A stretch of 64,000 nt of DNA from an uncultured Oscillospiraceae bacterium (GTDB lineage: Bacteria > Bacillota_A > Clostridia > Oscillospirales > Acutalibacteraceae), in contig CAJUNS010000001.1 of NCBI GenBank assembly GCA_910587995.1, positions 62,001-126,000 on the forward strand, read 5' to 3'. The notes under the pieces were generated by a model. That model saw nothing but the letters and a program-made list of their open reading frames with translations. It did not search any database and was not told where the DNA came from. A program made the position numbers and the translations under genes. This document shows positions 17,315 to 26,736 of the stretch, one piece after another. Numbering within the stretch: the first letter of the stretch is position 1; every line of letters begins with the position of its first letter.

Positions 17315-19540
17315 ATGGCAAAAAGAGAAAGAAAAGCTCCTAAGGGCCCCAAGGCAAAGGGATATATTGCCGGGGCCGGGGAGATTGTGGAGCAGGAGGT
17401 CGGCGACACCCTGCGGAAAAATTTTATGCCCTACGCCATGAGCGTCATTTTGAGCCGTGCTCTGCCGGAGATTGATGGGCTGAAGCCCTCCCAGCGCAAG
17501 CTGCTGTACACCATGTACAAAATGGGCCTGCTCACCTCTGGGCGCACCAAAAGCGCCAACATTGTGGGCCAAACCATGAAGCTGAATCCCCATGGCGACG
17601 GTCCCATTTATGACGCGATGGTGCGCCTCTCCCGGGGCTATGAGGCTTTGCTGCACCCCTATGTGGACAGCAAGGGCAACTTCGGCAAGGCCTACTCCCG
17701 GGACATGGCCTGGGCCGCCTCCCGCTACACGGAGGCCAAGCTGGACGGCATCTGCCGGGAGCTTTTCGGGGACATCGACAAGGACACCGTGGACTTTGTG
17801 GACAACTATGACAGTACCATGAAGGAGCCCGTGCTGCTGCCCACCTCTTTTCCCAGCATTTTGGTCAACCCCACCACCGGCATTGCCGTGGGCATGGCCT
17901 GCAACATCTGCTCCTTCAATTTGGCCGAGGTCTGCCGCACCGCCGTGGCTCTGATGCGGGACCCCCAGGCGGACCTGTTCCAAACCCTACAGGCTCCGGA
18001 CTTTCCTGGCGGGGGGCAGCTGATCTTCGACCGGGCGCAGATGGAAAAGATTTACCACACCGGCCGGGGCAGCTTCCGGGTCCGCAGTAAGTACAGCTTT
18101 GATAAGGCCGCCAATTGCATTGACGTCACACAGATTCCTCCTTCCACCACAGTGGAAGTGATTGTGGAAAAAATCATCGAGCTGGCCAAACAGAACAAGC
18201 TGCGGGAAGTCGCCGATGTGCGGGACGAGACGGACCTGGAGGGCCTGAAAATCACCATTGACCTGAAGCGGGGCGTAGACCCAGACAAGCTCATGGCTAA
18301 ACTCTTCAAGCTTACCACCCTGGAGGACAGCTTTGCCTGCAATTTCAATGTGTTGGTAGGCGGCGCGCCCCGGGTCATGGGCATTCGGGAGCTGCTGGAA
18401 GAGTGGACCGCCTTCCGGGTGGAGTGCATCCGCCGCCGCACCTACTTCGACCTGACCAAAAAGCGGGAAAAGCTTCACCTGCTGCGAGGCTTACAGGCCA
18501 TTTTGCTGGACATTGACAAGGCCATTCACATTGTACGGGAGACCGCCGAAGAGGCTGAGGTGGTTCCCAACCTGATGATCGGCTTTGGCATTGACGAGAC
18601 CCAGGCGGAGTATGTGGCCGAAATCCGCCTGCGGCATCTGAACCGGGAATACATCCTCAAGCGTACGGATGAGATTAACCAGCTGCTGGGGGATATTGAA
18701 GAATTGGAAGGCATTTTGGCCTCTAAGTCTAAAATCCAAACTCTTATCATTCATGAATTGGAGGATGTGGCTAAAAAGTACGGCCAGCCTCGCCGCACAA
18801 TCCTTCTTTATGCGGATGAAATCTCCGATGTTGCCATCGTTGAGGAGGCTCCGGACTACCCGGTGCATTTATTCTTCACCCAGGAGGGGTATTTCAAAAA
18901 AATTACGCCCCAATCTCTGCGGATGAGCGGTGAGCAAAAATTGAAGGAAGGGGATGCCCTGGCCCAAACCGCTGAGGCCAGCAACAACACCGAGCTGTTG
19001 TTCTTCTCGGACCGCTGCCAGGTCTATAAGCAGCGGGGTGCTGACTTCGATGATGGCAAGGCCAGTGTGCTGGGGGACTATATCCCCGCCAAAGTGCAGA
19101 TGGAAGAGGGCGAACGGGCCATTTACATGGCCTACACCCAGGACTTCTCCGGCTACCTGCTCTTCGTCTTTGAAAACGGCAAAGCCGCCAAGGTGGACAT
19201 GAGCGCCTACCAGACTAAAACCAACCGGAAAAAGCTGATCAGCGCTTACAGCGATAAGTCTCCAATTGTGGCTGTCATTCAACTGTTTGAGGACGCGGAA
19301 GTCCTTCTGACCGCCAGCTCGGGACGGATGCTTCTCTTCCACACAGGGCTGATTGCCTCCAAATCCACCAAAAACACCCAGGGCGTTCAGGCCATGAGCT
19401 TGAAAAAGGGCCAGCGGGTTTTGTCCGCTGCTCTCTATCAAGAGGGCCAGCTGCAAAATCCAGCCCGCTACAAGAAAAAGCTCCCCGCTCTGGGCTCACT
19501 GCCAGATGACAGCGAGACTGGGCAGCAGTTAGAGATATGA
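17315..19540 (+). CDS. Type IIA topoisomerase cleavage subunit (ParC/GyrA-like, divergent)
   Basis: 741-aa DNA-cleaving subunit partnered with the preceding gene. The winged-helix opening is FMPYAMSVILSRALPEIDGL, and the catalytic Arg-Tyr is in AASRYTEAKL near residue 140. The quinolone-determining loop reads NPHGDGPIYDAM (about 91-102), so the Ser at GyrA-83 is Gly and the following Ala is Pro. No QRRGGKG-like GyrA box is visible in the C-terminal beta region, which favours a ParC-type rather than gyrase role. An N-terminal basic extension (MAKRERKAPKGPKAKG) precedes the core. ATG with AGGTGA upstream. A convergent hairpin separates it from ypeB. Confidence 0.87.
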   Translation: MAKRERKAPKGPKAKGYIAGAGEIVEQEVGDTLRKNFMPYAMSVILSRALPEIDGLKPSQRKLLYTMYKMGLLTSGRTKSANIVGQTMKLNPHGDGPIYDAMVRLSRGYEALLHPYVDSKGNFGKAYSRDMAWAASRYTEAKLDGICRELFGDIDKDTVDFVDNYDSTMKEPVLLPTSFPSILVNPTTGIAVGMACNICSFNLAEVCRTAVALMRDPQADLFQTLQAPDFPGGGQLIFDRAQMEKIYHTGRGSFRVRSKYSFDKAANCIDVTQIPPSTTVEVIVEKIIELAKQNKLREVADVRDETDLEGLKITIDLKRGVDPDKLMAKLFKLTTLEDSFACNFNVLVGGAPRVMGIRELLEEWTAFRVECIRRRTYFDLTKKREKLHLLRGLQAILLDIDKAIHIVRETAEEAEVVPNLMIGFGIDETQAEYVAEIRLRHLNREYILKRTDEINQLLGDIEELEGILASKSKIQTLIIHELEDVAKKYGQPRRTILLYADEISDVAIVEEAPDYPVHLFFTQEGYFKKITPQSLRMSGEQKLKEGDALAQTAEASNNTELLFFSDRCQVYKQRGADFDDGKASVLGDYIPAKVQMEEGERAIYMAYTQDFSGYLLFVFENGKAAKVDMSAYQTKTNRKKLISAYSDKSPIVAVIQLFEDAEVLLTASSGRMLLFHTGLIASKSTKNTQGVQAMSLKKGQRVLSAALYQEGQLQNPARYKKKLPALGSLPDDSETGQQLEI

Positions 19541-19560
19541 CCTTCTTACTTCATAGGGAA

Positions 19561-19588
19561 AGAGCCGCCAGTGTTATCTGGCGGCTCT
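19561..19588. terminator. Convergent terminator between topoisomerase and ypeB
   Basis: Inverted repeat AGAGCCGCCAG/CTGGCGGCTCT round a short loop with CTTCTT after it on the plus strand. It lies between convergent stops at 19540 and 19591 and can serve both directions. Confidence 0.75.
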
Positions 19589-19590
19589 TC

Positions 19591-20940
19591 TTAATTGACC
19601 AAAATCCCCTGTTCATCTCGCTGGACCAAAAAAAGTTGTTCCTCCCGCCCTGTCGTGGCGTTCACATAACTGAGTACCTCCCGCCCATCCGCAGAAGTAC
19701 AGTGATACTCCCAGCACAGCAGCTCATCCAGGCCCGGTGTAGGAATCAACGCCAGAGAGGCGGACTCTACCGCCAGACGCGGATTAATGGCCCCTGCGCC
19801 TTCTTCCTGGGTCAGGCTGGGGCCTTTCAGCTGCCGTGCCTGGTGATTCATCCAATAGCCGGAAGCGTCCACCTCCACAGCTCCCCCCTCTTCCAGCTCA
19901 ATGGTCACCTTCACCAAGTCCGGGTAGCAAATTACCTCCTGGCCATCGGGCGTTTGGTACAGGCTGTGAAAATTGATGGCGCAAAGATTGTCCGTCATGA
20001 TATAGTAGCTCTCCCGCAGCTGAGAAAATCCCCAGCGGCTCAAATGTGTCTGGGCCGCTTCCAGAGCCGCCGGATAGGCCAGCTTTTTGCTCCCAGCTTG
20101 AGATGCCTGCTTATAATACACCAGGCGCCCTCCCTGTTTGCTGAGACTTAACATAGCGCTTCCACACCGGAATTGGTAGACAGGGAGCTGGCTTCCGCCC
20201 TCCGCCACAAACTCTAACTTCTCTTTGGGTACCTCTAAAATATGCGCCGCCTGCTCCTGGGCGGCTTCCTGGGTCACGCCCTCCACGGCCGCCAATGCAA
20301 CAGGCTTCCGCTGAGAGATATGATCGGAAAATGGGCCATCATAAAGGAGCGTGGGGAAGTGGGTGAATTCCTGGGCCACTTGGTCCACGTCGTCATCCAG
20401 CACTGGAATTGCCTCAATGGCCTCCACATTGTTCAGAAGGCTCTCTGCTTGGGCAATATCCGCCTGTTCCGCTGTAAGGCGGGCCTGAATGCCATTCAGC
20501 GCTTCGGCCAGCTTCCGCGCGTACTGGCGGAGCGAGGAAATATTATCCGTCATGTTGGAACCCGTTGGCTTATTTTCTCCTTCCCGGTTCATGGCAAGGG
20601 CATAATCCCCCACTTGCGAGAGGAACCGGCTAATCCGCTCTGTCTTTTCTTGTGAAAAAGGCAGTACTGCCATGGCGGCCTTTGCGCCTCCGCTCTGCTC
20701 CAACAGTTTCGCCGTAACCTCGCTTTGAGTTTGCCCAGTCCCGGTAAAAAGCGCTTTCTCCAAGGTCTGGTCCATGCCGCTCACATAGCCCGTCATGTCT
20801 CCCAAAGCCCGGCGATAGACATATTCCAGGTCTCTTTGGCTAGCTTTTTGGGTTAGGTGGGCATCCAGCCAAAAGCCGGCCAGCAGGGCCACACAAGCTC
20901 CCAGAAGAGCCCGCCGCCGTATTCTACTTCTTCGTTTCAC
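19591..20940 (-). CDS. ypeB: Spore germination/cortex protein YpeB
   Basis: 449-aa YpeB, needed for assembly and activity of the cortex-lytic enzyme SleB in spores. An N-terminal basic stretch (MKRRSRIRRR) and one membrane helix (ALLGACVALLAGFWL) are followed by the YpeB domain (RFLSQVGDYALAM) and C-terminal PepSY-like repeats. GTG at 20940 has GAGG at 8 nt; another GTG three codons earlier is possible. sleB normally lies beside ypeB but is not adjacent here: the upstream neighbour is the SLH gene. Its presence indicates a sporulating lineage. Confidence 0.88.
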   Translation of the reverse strand: MKRRSRIRRRALLGACVALLAGFWLDAHLTQKASQRDLEYVYRRALGDMTGYVSGMDQTLEKALFTGTGQTQSEVTAKLLEQSGGAKAAMAVLPFSQEKTERISRFLSQVGDYALAMNREGENKPTGSNMTDNISSLRQYARKLAEALNGIQARLTAEQADIAQAESLLNNVEAIEAIPVLDDDVDQVAQEFTHFPTLLYDGPFSDHISQRKPVALAAVEGVTQEAAQEQAAHILEVPKEKLEFVAEGGSQLPVYQFRCGSAMLSLSKQGGRLVYYKQASQAGSKKLAYPAALEAAQTHLSRWGFSQLRESYYIMTDNLCAINFHSLYQTPDGQEVICYPDLVKVTIELEEGGAVEVDASGYWMNHQARQLKGPSLTQEEGAGAINPRLAVESASLALIPTPGLDELLCWEYHCTSADGREVLSYVNATTGREEQLFLVQRDEQGILVN

Positions 20941-21029
20941 GGATTTCACCTCGTTCTTCCCTGTATGTCTTCAGACTGCTTTGCCTATAGTGTTCCAGAT
21001 TTCCCACCAGTCATACAGAAAAAAAGAAA

Positions 21030-21054
21030 GCAAAAAGGGCGGATAAACCGCCCT
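21030..21054 (-). terminator. Terminator after the SLH gene
   Basis: On the minus strand AAGGGCGG/CCGCCCTT round a TTTAT loop runs into TTTTTGC, about 45 bp past the SLH stop codon. Confidence 0.8.
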
Positions 21055-21098
21055 TCTCGCTTTATGGGGTAATCATAAAATTTAGGTGAGTTGAAACC

Positions 21099-24000
21099 TT
21101 ATTCAGTAGCTTCCGAATTCTCACCGTTGTTATCGGGAGTCTCGTCGGGCTCGGGAGTCTGGTCCGGATCAGGAGTGGCATCGGGATCGGGAGTCGCATC
21201 GGGATCAGGAGTTTCGTCCGGATCAGGAGTGGCATCGGGATCGGGTGTCTCGTCCGGGTCAGGAGTCTCATCCGGGTCAGGGGTCGGCTCGGGAGCAGGC
21301 TCATTGCCCTTGCCATCAACGAAGTAGCGAACCAGGATGCACGCACCCTCGGCACGGGTCAGGTCACGCTTGGGAGCAAAGGTATTGTTGCTCGCGTCGC
21401 CCTGCATGATGCCAGCCTCAACAACGGCATTCACGCCAGCGATAGCCCAGCCAGCGATCTGACCATTGTCAGAGAAGGAAGTGGCTTCCGTGTTCTCCAG
21501 GCTCAGACCAGCCACACGGGCCATGGTCAGAGCAGCTTCCTGACGGTTGATTGCACCGTTGGGATTGAACTTGCCATCGTTACCGATCATGATTTCCTTC
21601 TCGAAGGCATACTGAACGGCAGCGGAAACAGCGGCGTTGTTCATAGCGGTCACATCAGCGAAGTCGCAAGTGGGATACTCATCGATCAGCTTCTGATCCA
21701 GCTCGGCAGCGGTGCCGGTCTCACCCTCAGCGCGCAGGCCAGCACGGGCAACAACCAGTGCGAACTCATAGCGCTTCATGGTCTTGTTGGGGTAGAACAT
21801 GTTGTCGGGACCACCCTGCATCAGACCATTCTCGAGAGCCTTGATCACTTCTTCACGCATGCTGCTGTGGACATCGTCGATATCCTTAGGCAGAGTGCTG
21901 GGCTCGGGAGAGGTGGTGGGCTCGGGAGAGGTGGTAGGCTCGGTGCTCGGGGTGGGAGTGGGCTCAATTACATCAGCGGACAGAGTGTAGGTAACCTCAG
22001 CGCCGCCATCTTCGGGAGCCACAACGATGGTGATGGGGTTCTCCAGGTTGTAGGTCCGATCCTCGTTGGGATCATAGGGATCACCAGCAACGGAAACGAT
22101 CTTGGCCATCTCGGAAACCGCGATGGACAGGCGAACCGCGCTCATGATGGTGCCTTCGGGCATGTTAACAGTGATGTTGGTGCCATCAATCACGGCCTCG
22201 GTCTCATCGACCAGTACGCGGGTAACAGCAGCCTCAGAGCTGGCAGCACGAACCTGGACTTCCAGCTTGTAGGTGTTCAGGTTGTTGCGGGCCTCAGGAT
22301 AGACACGGAGCTCGGCCTCGTGAGCCTTGATCAGACCCCACTGGGGATTGATGAAAGCGTCGTTTACGCCATTGCCCATGCCGGTAATCTGAGTCTCGCT
22401 ACCGGTGTTAGCATTGCGGACATAGAGCTCGCCGCCCTTGACAAAGTAGGTCAGAGGCTCGCTGTTCATAGCGAACAGGTCCTGCTGCTGCTGAACCAGA
22501 TCGGGAAGATCAAAGTTCTTCTTGTCGAAAGCAGTGTTCTGAGTACGGAAACCGAAAGCGGAGTCGCGCAGGGCATCAACCAGGACAGCGCCGTTGGAAG
22601 CGGTGAAGTCCAGAGTGAAGTCAGCGGAATCGTCGGAACGGTTGCCGATCCAGTTGTAGCTATAGGGAACGCTGATGGTAACGGTCTTGCGGCTCTGGTT
22701 CACAGAAGCCTGCACAGCGTTCTTCGCGTCAGAAGCCTTCACGCTGCTCAGCTGATCCGCAGTCTTGTCGGCCACGCGGCGCACGGTGATGTAGTAGATG
22801 GCGTCGGGCTCGTCAGTGGTGGGGTCAAAGTCAGGAGCAAGAGCGGTCTTGGGGCTGAAGGCATACAGGATGTTCGTATCGCTCACATTGGCGGCGATGA
22901 ACTGGGTGCCGTTCCAAGCCTTCAGATCGGTAGCAGTGAAGGTGAAGCCCACGCTCTGCTTATTCTGAGTCAGAGTGCTCAGAGCCAGGCCAGTAGCAGC
23001 AGTGGTCAAATCAGCCTTGCGGTAAATCGCGGTGTCATCGTCGTTGGGGGTCACACTTGTGAAGACCAGGGTATCGAACGCAGCCGGATCCAGGAAGTTC
23101 TCGGGAGCTTCAATTACAATAGCCTTGGCCTTGCTGTTGTTGGGAACCGCAGCCTCGCTGGCCTTGTAGGTGTTCTTCTCGTTGACAGCGCCAACGTACT
23201 GGGCGTTGTCATAGTTGATCATGCCCGGGTTGGTAGCGGCTTCAGCAATGCCGTAGGGGTTGGCCCAGGAATTAGCAGCGGCCGCACCGGCGATAGCGGT
23301 AGCAATGCCGCCATAAAGGGTGGTGCCATTGGCCTTCACGATGATAGCGTTCTCTACGGTGTTGCCGCCATAGATCAGGTCCTCATCCACTGCGTTGGTG
23401 GCGTCACCGAAGGTCAGAGAAGCCTTGTCTTCCACAGTGGAGGAAGTAGTGCCAGCCTTGGTGAAGGAAATGGTGTAGGTCTTGGAGGGCACATTGGCCA
23501 CAGGACGGCCATTCTTCACGGTGAAGTACAGCATGGACTCGATGGGATCATCGTCCACACCCTGTACGGTGTTCTTGTTCTTGAAGGTATAGTTGGCATT
23601 CCACCAGGAACCCAGGGTGGTAACGCCCTCTTCCAGCTCGGTGTACTTGCCACCGGCAGGATAGGTGCCGTTGTAACCGTCAGCGCCCCACTCGGACTGA
23701 CCAACCTGAGCGGTGGTCTTGCCGTTCAGAGTGCCGCCGGGGGTAACCACAATGCCCTTGGGGCCATTCACGACCAGGTAAGAACCGGCCAGAGTGGAGT
23801 TCAGGACCTTTGCAGTCTCAGCAGGCGTGGCCAGAGTGGTCAACGCCAGGGTCTGAGCCAGGGACTCAGCAGTGGTCAGCCAAGTGCCCAGGCCATTATT
23901 AACCAGTGTCTGCATGTCGAAGCCAGCCCCACCGGTGAAGGTGATGGTGGCCACCGTATCGGTGCCAGCCTTAAGGTCGGTAGCAACCGCGTCAGTAGCC

Positions 24001-26264
24001 GCAGTTGCATTCACAACTGTGCCAGTGGCAACCACATAAGTGCCGTTGGCAGTCTTCCAAGTAGTGATCGTGGAATCCGTCTCCGTGGCAAAAGTCAGAG
24101 AAGCGGACAGTTCGATGGTAGCATCGGTGCGCTTCAGGCTCAGAGTGATGGTACGAGTACCAGCAGCAGTGAGAATATCGTCGGTCAGAGTCGCGTCACC
24201 AGTGATCAGGTCGGAATAGTGCTGGCCAATGGAGGTGGCAAGCGCAGCGGCATCCGCAAAGGTCAGAGCCGCAGTAATGCCGTCATCGCCAGCGCCGGTA
24301 GCGGCTTTAACCGTAGTGGTCATGCCAGTAGCGGTGGGAGTGCCAGTAACAACAACCGGACGAGCAGGAGTAGTCACCACGCTGGTGCTATCATACATGC
24401 TAGCAGGCAGCTCGAACTTCCAGTTGTTGTTGGTGGTGCTGTAGGTAGCGTCGTAACGGTCGAACTTCTTCTCCTTGGCGTTCCAGGTGTACAGGAACAC
24501 GCCGCGGGTCTTGTCGGTCTGGCTAAAGATCTCCACGCCCATGTTCTGGTTGGGCTTGTTGATCCGGATGGTGTAATCCTTAGACTGAGTGCCGTTGGAA
24601 ACGCGCAGAACAAACTCGTGGCCCTCAGTGTTGATGTTGGTGATAGAAGCCGAGCCGCTGGGCTTGGTGATGCGTCTGGCGGCGAGATTGTAGTTCATGA
24701 CGTTGGCGATGGGGGTGACGGGGCTTACGGCCCAGTAGGTGTCAGAGCCAACCACGGAGGGGGCCTGAGCGGGAACCTCAACCTTGTCGCCAACTACCAG
24801 AGCGGAAATGCGGGCGGGATGCTGGCCGTCGCCGCTGGTGAACTTGAACTCGTTGTCCACGTCCACAACAACTACGTTTTTGCCATTCTCCTCAACGCTG
24901 ATGTCCTTGCCCTCTTTCCAGATGGCCTTGTAGCCGTTGAGCTGCAGCTCCAGGAGCTGGGGTTCGCCAACCACAGAAGGCTTCTCGGTGGGATCGAGAA
25001 CGATGCGGACATCCTTGTAGAACTCCTTGTCGTCGTTGTTATCCGCAGTGGGATTCACGTTGGCAGAGTTCTTCTCCATGTTGGCCTCGGTCTTGACAGA
25101 CAGGTAGGTATCATAGATGCCGCCAGTCTGAGCGTCAAAGACGAAGCTGTTCTTCATGGAAGCAACCGGCTCGTCCTCGCTCCCGGCATTGGCCAGAGCA
25201 TTATGGTTAGTGGCAGGAGCCCAAGGATCGGCATAAGAGCCGTCGGAAGTATGGGGATCCTCAACGCGGACCACGTTGGCGGGGGTGTCGAAGCCGATAA
25301 CGCCGTGAACATTGACGCCAGTCAGAACCCCACTGGGAACCGGCACCACATAGGTAACCGTGTTGTCATCCGCGTCAGTGTAAACGTTGTTGGCCTCGTA
25401 CTTAACCAGGCCGATGGTGACAGACACGTTCTCCAGTGCAGTCTCCTGCACGAAGTTTACGGTGTAGTTCTGGGTGCGGCCGTCACGGGCGGTTACAGTA
25501 ACCTGGCCCTGCTTGCTGGTGGTGTTGTAGCTGTAGCCCACCATGGAGTAGCTGGCGGTGGGACGGAACACCTGGCTGACGATCTGGTCGTCCGCAGCGG
25601 GAGTGCCGGGAAGAGCATTGCCGCCGAACGCGGTGCCAAAGCCAGCGTCCTCAGCGTCAAAGCCCAGGGGCAGAGTGACGGTGATGGTCTGGGTAGCCGG
25701 ATCGATGACGCCCTTGATGCCACGGAAGGCATAAGCGGTGCCGGTCAGCTGGAACGCAGTGTTGGCGCTCACAGAAGCAATGGTAATGTCATCGCTGGCA
25801 GCCTCGGTCTTAGCGGTGATGTCCAACTCGTAGGTGTACTCCTCGTAGTCTTCCTCACCCTTGGTGCCCTTGGTGAGGATGATCTCCACACCATAGGTAA
25901 TGGTCTGAGTGGCCTCATCGTACTCCTTGACGATTTCAGCCTCCTTGGTCAGGTCCAGACGGTAGAAAGGCAGAGTAACCTCTACATCTCTCAGCGTCTT
26001 CATCTTGGCGGTGTAGCCGCCAAAGGGAACCCAGGCCACAGACACAGTGGTGGCGTCCTCCACGGTAGCCGTGAAGTTGCCATCCTTGTACTGTGCATTA
26101 CGGTTGTTCACCGTAATGGTCGGCGCGGGCTTCTCAGGAGCCGGAGTCGGATCCGGTTCCGGAGTTGCATCCGTAGCCGCAGCACTGAGCGGAATCATTG
26201 CGACGACCATCAAGATGGCCAGGAGCATCGCAAGTGATTTCTTCAGAAACTTGCTTTTGTTCAT
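21099..26264 (-). CDS. Large secreted S-layer-homology (SLH) surface protein
   Basis: 1,721-aa cell-surface protein. The signal peptide is KKSLAMLLAILMVVAMIPLS then AAATDATPEPDP. The long middle consists of beta-rich repeats that repeatedly end in a Tyr-x-(V/I/L)-x-(V/I/F) strand (QNYTVNFVQE, KDYTIRINKP, KTYTISFTKAG, IYYITVRRVAD, NTYKLEVQVRA), resembling cadherin-like/Ig-like bacterial surface repeats. Three SLH motifs lie at roughly residues 1470-1655 (EVIKALENGLMQGG, VQYAFEKEIMIGND, VNAVVEAGIMQGD), which bind pyruvylated wall polymer. Unusually a ~60-residue Pro/Asp/Glu/Thr repeat tail follows the SLHs. Codon use is strongly biased and unlike the neighbours, suggesting high expression; the complementary strand therefore has a spurious 1,456-codon open frame. 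It has a dedicated promoter and terminator. Function beyond surface display is unknown. Confidence 0.9.
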   Translation of the reverse strand: MNKSKFLKKSLAMLLAILMVVAMIPLSAAATDATPEPDPTPAPEKPAPTITVNNRNAQYKDGNFTATVEDATTVSVAWVPFGGYTAKMKTLRDVEVTLPFYRLDLTKEAEIVKEYDEATQTITYGVEIILTKGTKGEEDYEEYTYELDITAKTEAASDDITIASVSANTAFQLTGTAYAFRGIKGVIDPATQTITVTLPLGFDAEDAGFGTAFGGNALPGTPAADDQIVSQVFRPTASYSMVGYSYNTTSKQGQVTVTARDGRTQNYTVNFVQETALENVSVTIGLVKYEANNVYTDADDNTVTYVVPVPSGVLTGVNVHGVIGFDTPANVVRVEDPHTSDGSYADPWAPATNHNALANAGSEDEPVASMKNSFVFDAQTGGIYDTYLSVKTEANMEKNSANVNPTADNNDDKEFYKDVRIVLDPTEKPSVVGEPQLLELQLNGYKAIWKEGKDISVEENGKNVVVVDVDNEFKFTSGDGQHPARISALVVGDKVEVPAQAPSVVGSDTYWAVSPVTPIANVMNYNLAARRITKPSGSASITNINTEGHEFVLRVSNGTQSKDYTIRINKPNQNMGVEIFSQTDKTRGVFLYTWNAKEKKFDRYDATYSTTNNNWKFELPASMYDSTSVVTTPARPVVVTGTPTATGMTTTVKAATGAGDDGITAALTFADAAALATSIGQHYSDLITGDATLTDDILTAAGTRTITLSLKRTDATIELSASLTFATETDSTITTWKTANGTYVVATGTVVNATAATDAVATDLKAGTDTVATITFTGGAGFDMQTLVNNGLGTWLTTAESLAQTLALTTLATPAETAKVLNSTLAGSYLVVNGPKGIVVTPGGTLNGKTTAQVGQSEWGADGYNGTYPAGGKYTELEEGVTTLGSWWNANYTFKNKNTVQGVDDDPIESMLYFTVKNGRPVANVPSKTYTISFTKAGTTSSTVEDKASLTFGDATNAVDEDLIYGGNTVENAIIVKANGTTLYGGIATAIAGAAAANSWANPYGIAEAATNPGMINYDNAQYVGAVNEKNTYKASEAAVPNNSKAKAIVIEAPENFLDPAAFDTLVFTSVTPNDDDTAIYRKADLTTAATGLALSTLTQNKQSVGFTFTATDLKAWNGTQFIAANVSDTNILYAFSPKTALAPDFDPTTDEPDAIYYITVRRVADKTADQLSSVKASDAKNAVQASVNQSRKTVTISVPYSYNWIGNRSDDSADFTLDFTASNGAVLVDALRDSAFGFRTQNTAFDKKNFDLPDLVQQQQDLFAMNSEPLTYFVKGGELYVRNANTGSETQITGMGNGVNDAFINPQWGLIKAHEAELRVYPEARNNLNTYKLEVQVRAASSEAAVTRVLVDETEAVIDGTNITVNMPEGTIMSAVRLSIAVSEMAKIVSVAGDPYDPNEDRTYNLENPITIVVAPEDGGAEVTYTLSADVIEPTPTPSTEPTTSPEPTTSPEPSTLPKDIDDVHSSMREEVIKALENGLMQGGPDNMFYPNKTMKRYEFALVVARAGLRAEGETGTAAELDQKLIDEYPTCDFADVTAMNNAAVSAAVQYAFEKEIMIGNDGKFNPNGAINRQEAALTMARVAGLSLENTEATSFSDNGQIAGWAIAGVNAVVEAGIMQGDASNNTFAPKRDLTRAEGACILVRYFVDGKGNEPAPEPTPDPDETPDPDETPDPDATPDPDETPDPDATPDPDATPDPDQTPEPDETPDNNGENSEATE
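21130..21297 (-). repeat. Tandem 18-bp coding repeat (PDPDET/PDPDAT tail)
   Basis: Repeated 18-bp units encoding PDPDET, PDPDAT, PDPDQT and PEPDET at the C-terminus of the SLH protein. Such arrays vary in length by slippage and here follow, rather than precede, the SLH motifs. Confidence 0.85.
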
Positions 26265-26332
26265 TGATTTCAACCCTCTTAAATTTTAGATTCTCGACCG
26301 GCCTGATATGCCGCCGAGTGGAAGTTGAGTAT

Positions 26333-26361
26333 ATTCTAACGCCTCCTGTCCGAAAATGCAA
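26333..26361 (-). promoter_or_regulatory. Promoter of the SLH gene
   Basis: Minus strand TTGCAT (26356-26361), 17-bp spacer, TAGAAT (26333-26338), about 65 bp upstream of the SLH start; the SD is AAGAGGG. Confidence 0.75.
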
Positions 26362-26647
26362 GCCTTTTTTTCAACTTTTTTTCGCCTTTACATAATTTTT
26401 TGCTGTTCCGGGCAAACTATAGAATTTGGCGGTTTTCCGGGCTTTTTCGGCTCTTCGCTTGTCTATTTCACCCCAGCACCTTACTCTTTTACCACAGTTT
26501 ACACTGGCGAGCTCTGGTTTTATTGGTAAAATCTTCCAAGTTTTTTGGCCGCCCGCGCCGCCGGTTTCCCGTTTTTTCCTCCTCTCTTTTTTTTAACTTC
26601 TTTCGTTTCCGGCGAAATTCAGCCCGCTTTTTCGTGCGTCTGCCTCT

Positions 26648-26676
26648 ATTTTAGCACAAAAAGCGCTCGGGCACAA
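26648..26676 (-). promoter_or_regulatory. Possible second, distal promoter toward the SLH gene
   Basis: Minus strand TTGTGC (26671-26676), 17-bp spacer, TAAAAT (26648-26653). It would give a ~370-nt leader ahead of the SLH gene. The region between the two promoters (26362-26647) is pyrimidine-rich on the plus strand and holds no recognisable gene. Confidence 0.35.
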
Positions 26677-26680
26677 GTCC

Positions 26681-26736
26681 TATAGTAACCGCGCTTGAAA
26701 ACCGGCAACTACCGGTTTTCAAGTGCGTCAACTATA
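26681..26736. repeat. Hairpin repeat CTTGAAAACCGG, copy 1
   Basis: Perfect 12-bp arms CTTGAAAACCGG (26694-26705) and complement (26712-26723) with a 6-nt loop, extended by imperfect outer arms TATAGTAACCGC / GCGTCAACTATA. The related sequence at 31903-31945 shares the motif ACCGGTTTTCAAGTGCGT followed by AACTA. Both copies begin at the stop codon of a minus-strand gene. Confidence 0.7.

Noticed and set aside
21867..26237. 1,456-codon open frame opposite the SLH gene
   Set aside because: The SLH gene's strong codon bias removes complementary stops. The plus-strand product is a Gly/Ser/Val/His-rich low-complexity string without a family, and the minus-strand gene has signal peptide, SLH motifs, promoter and terminator.
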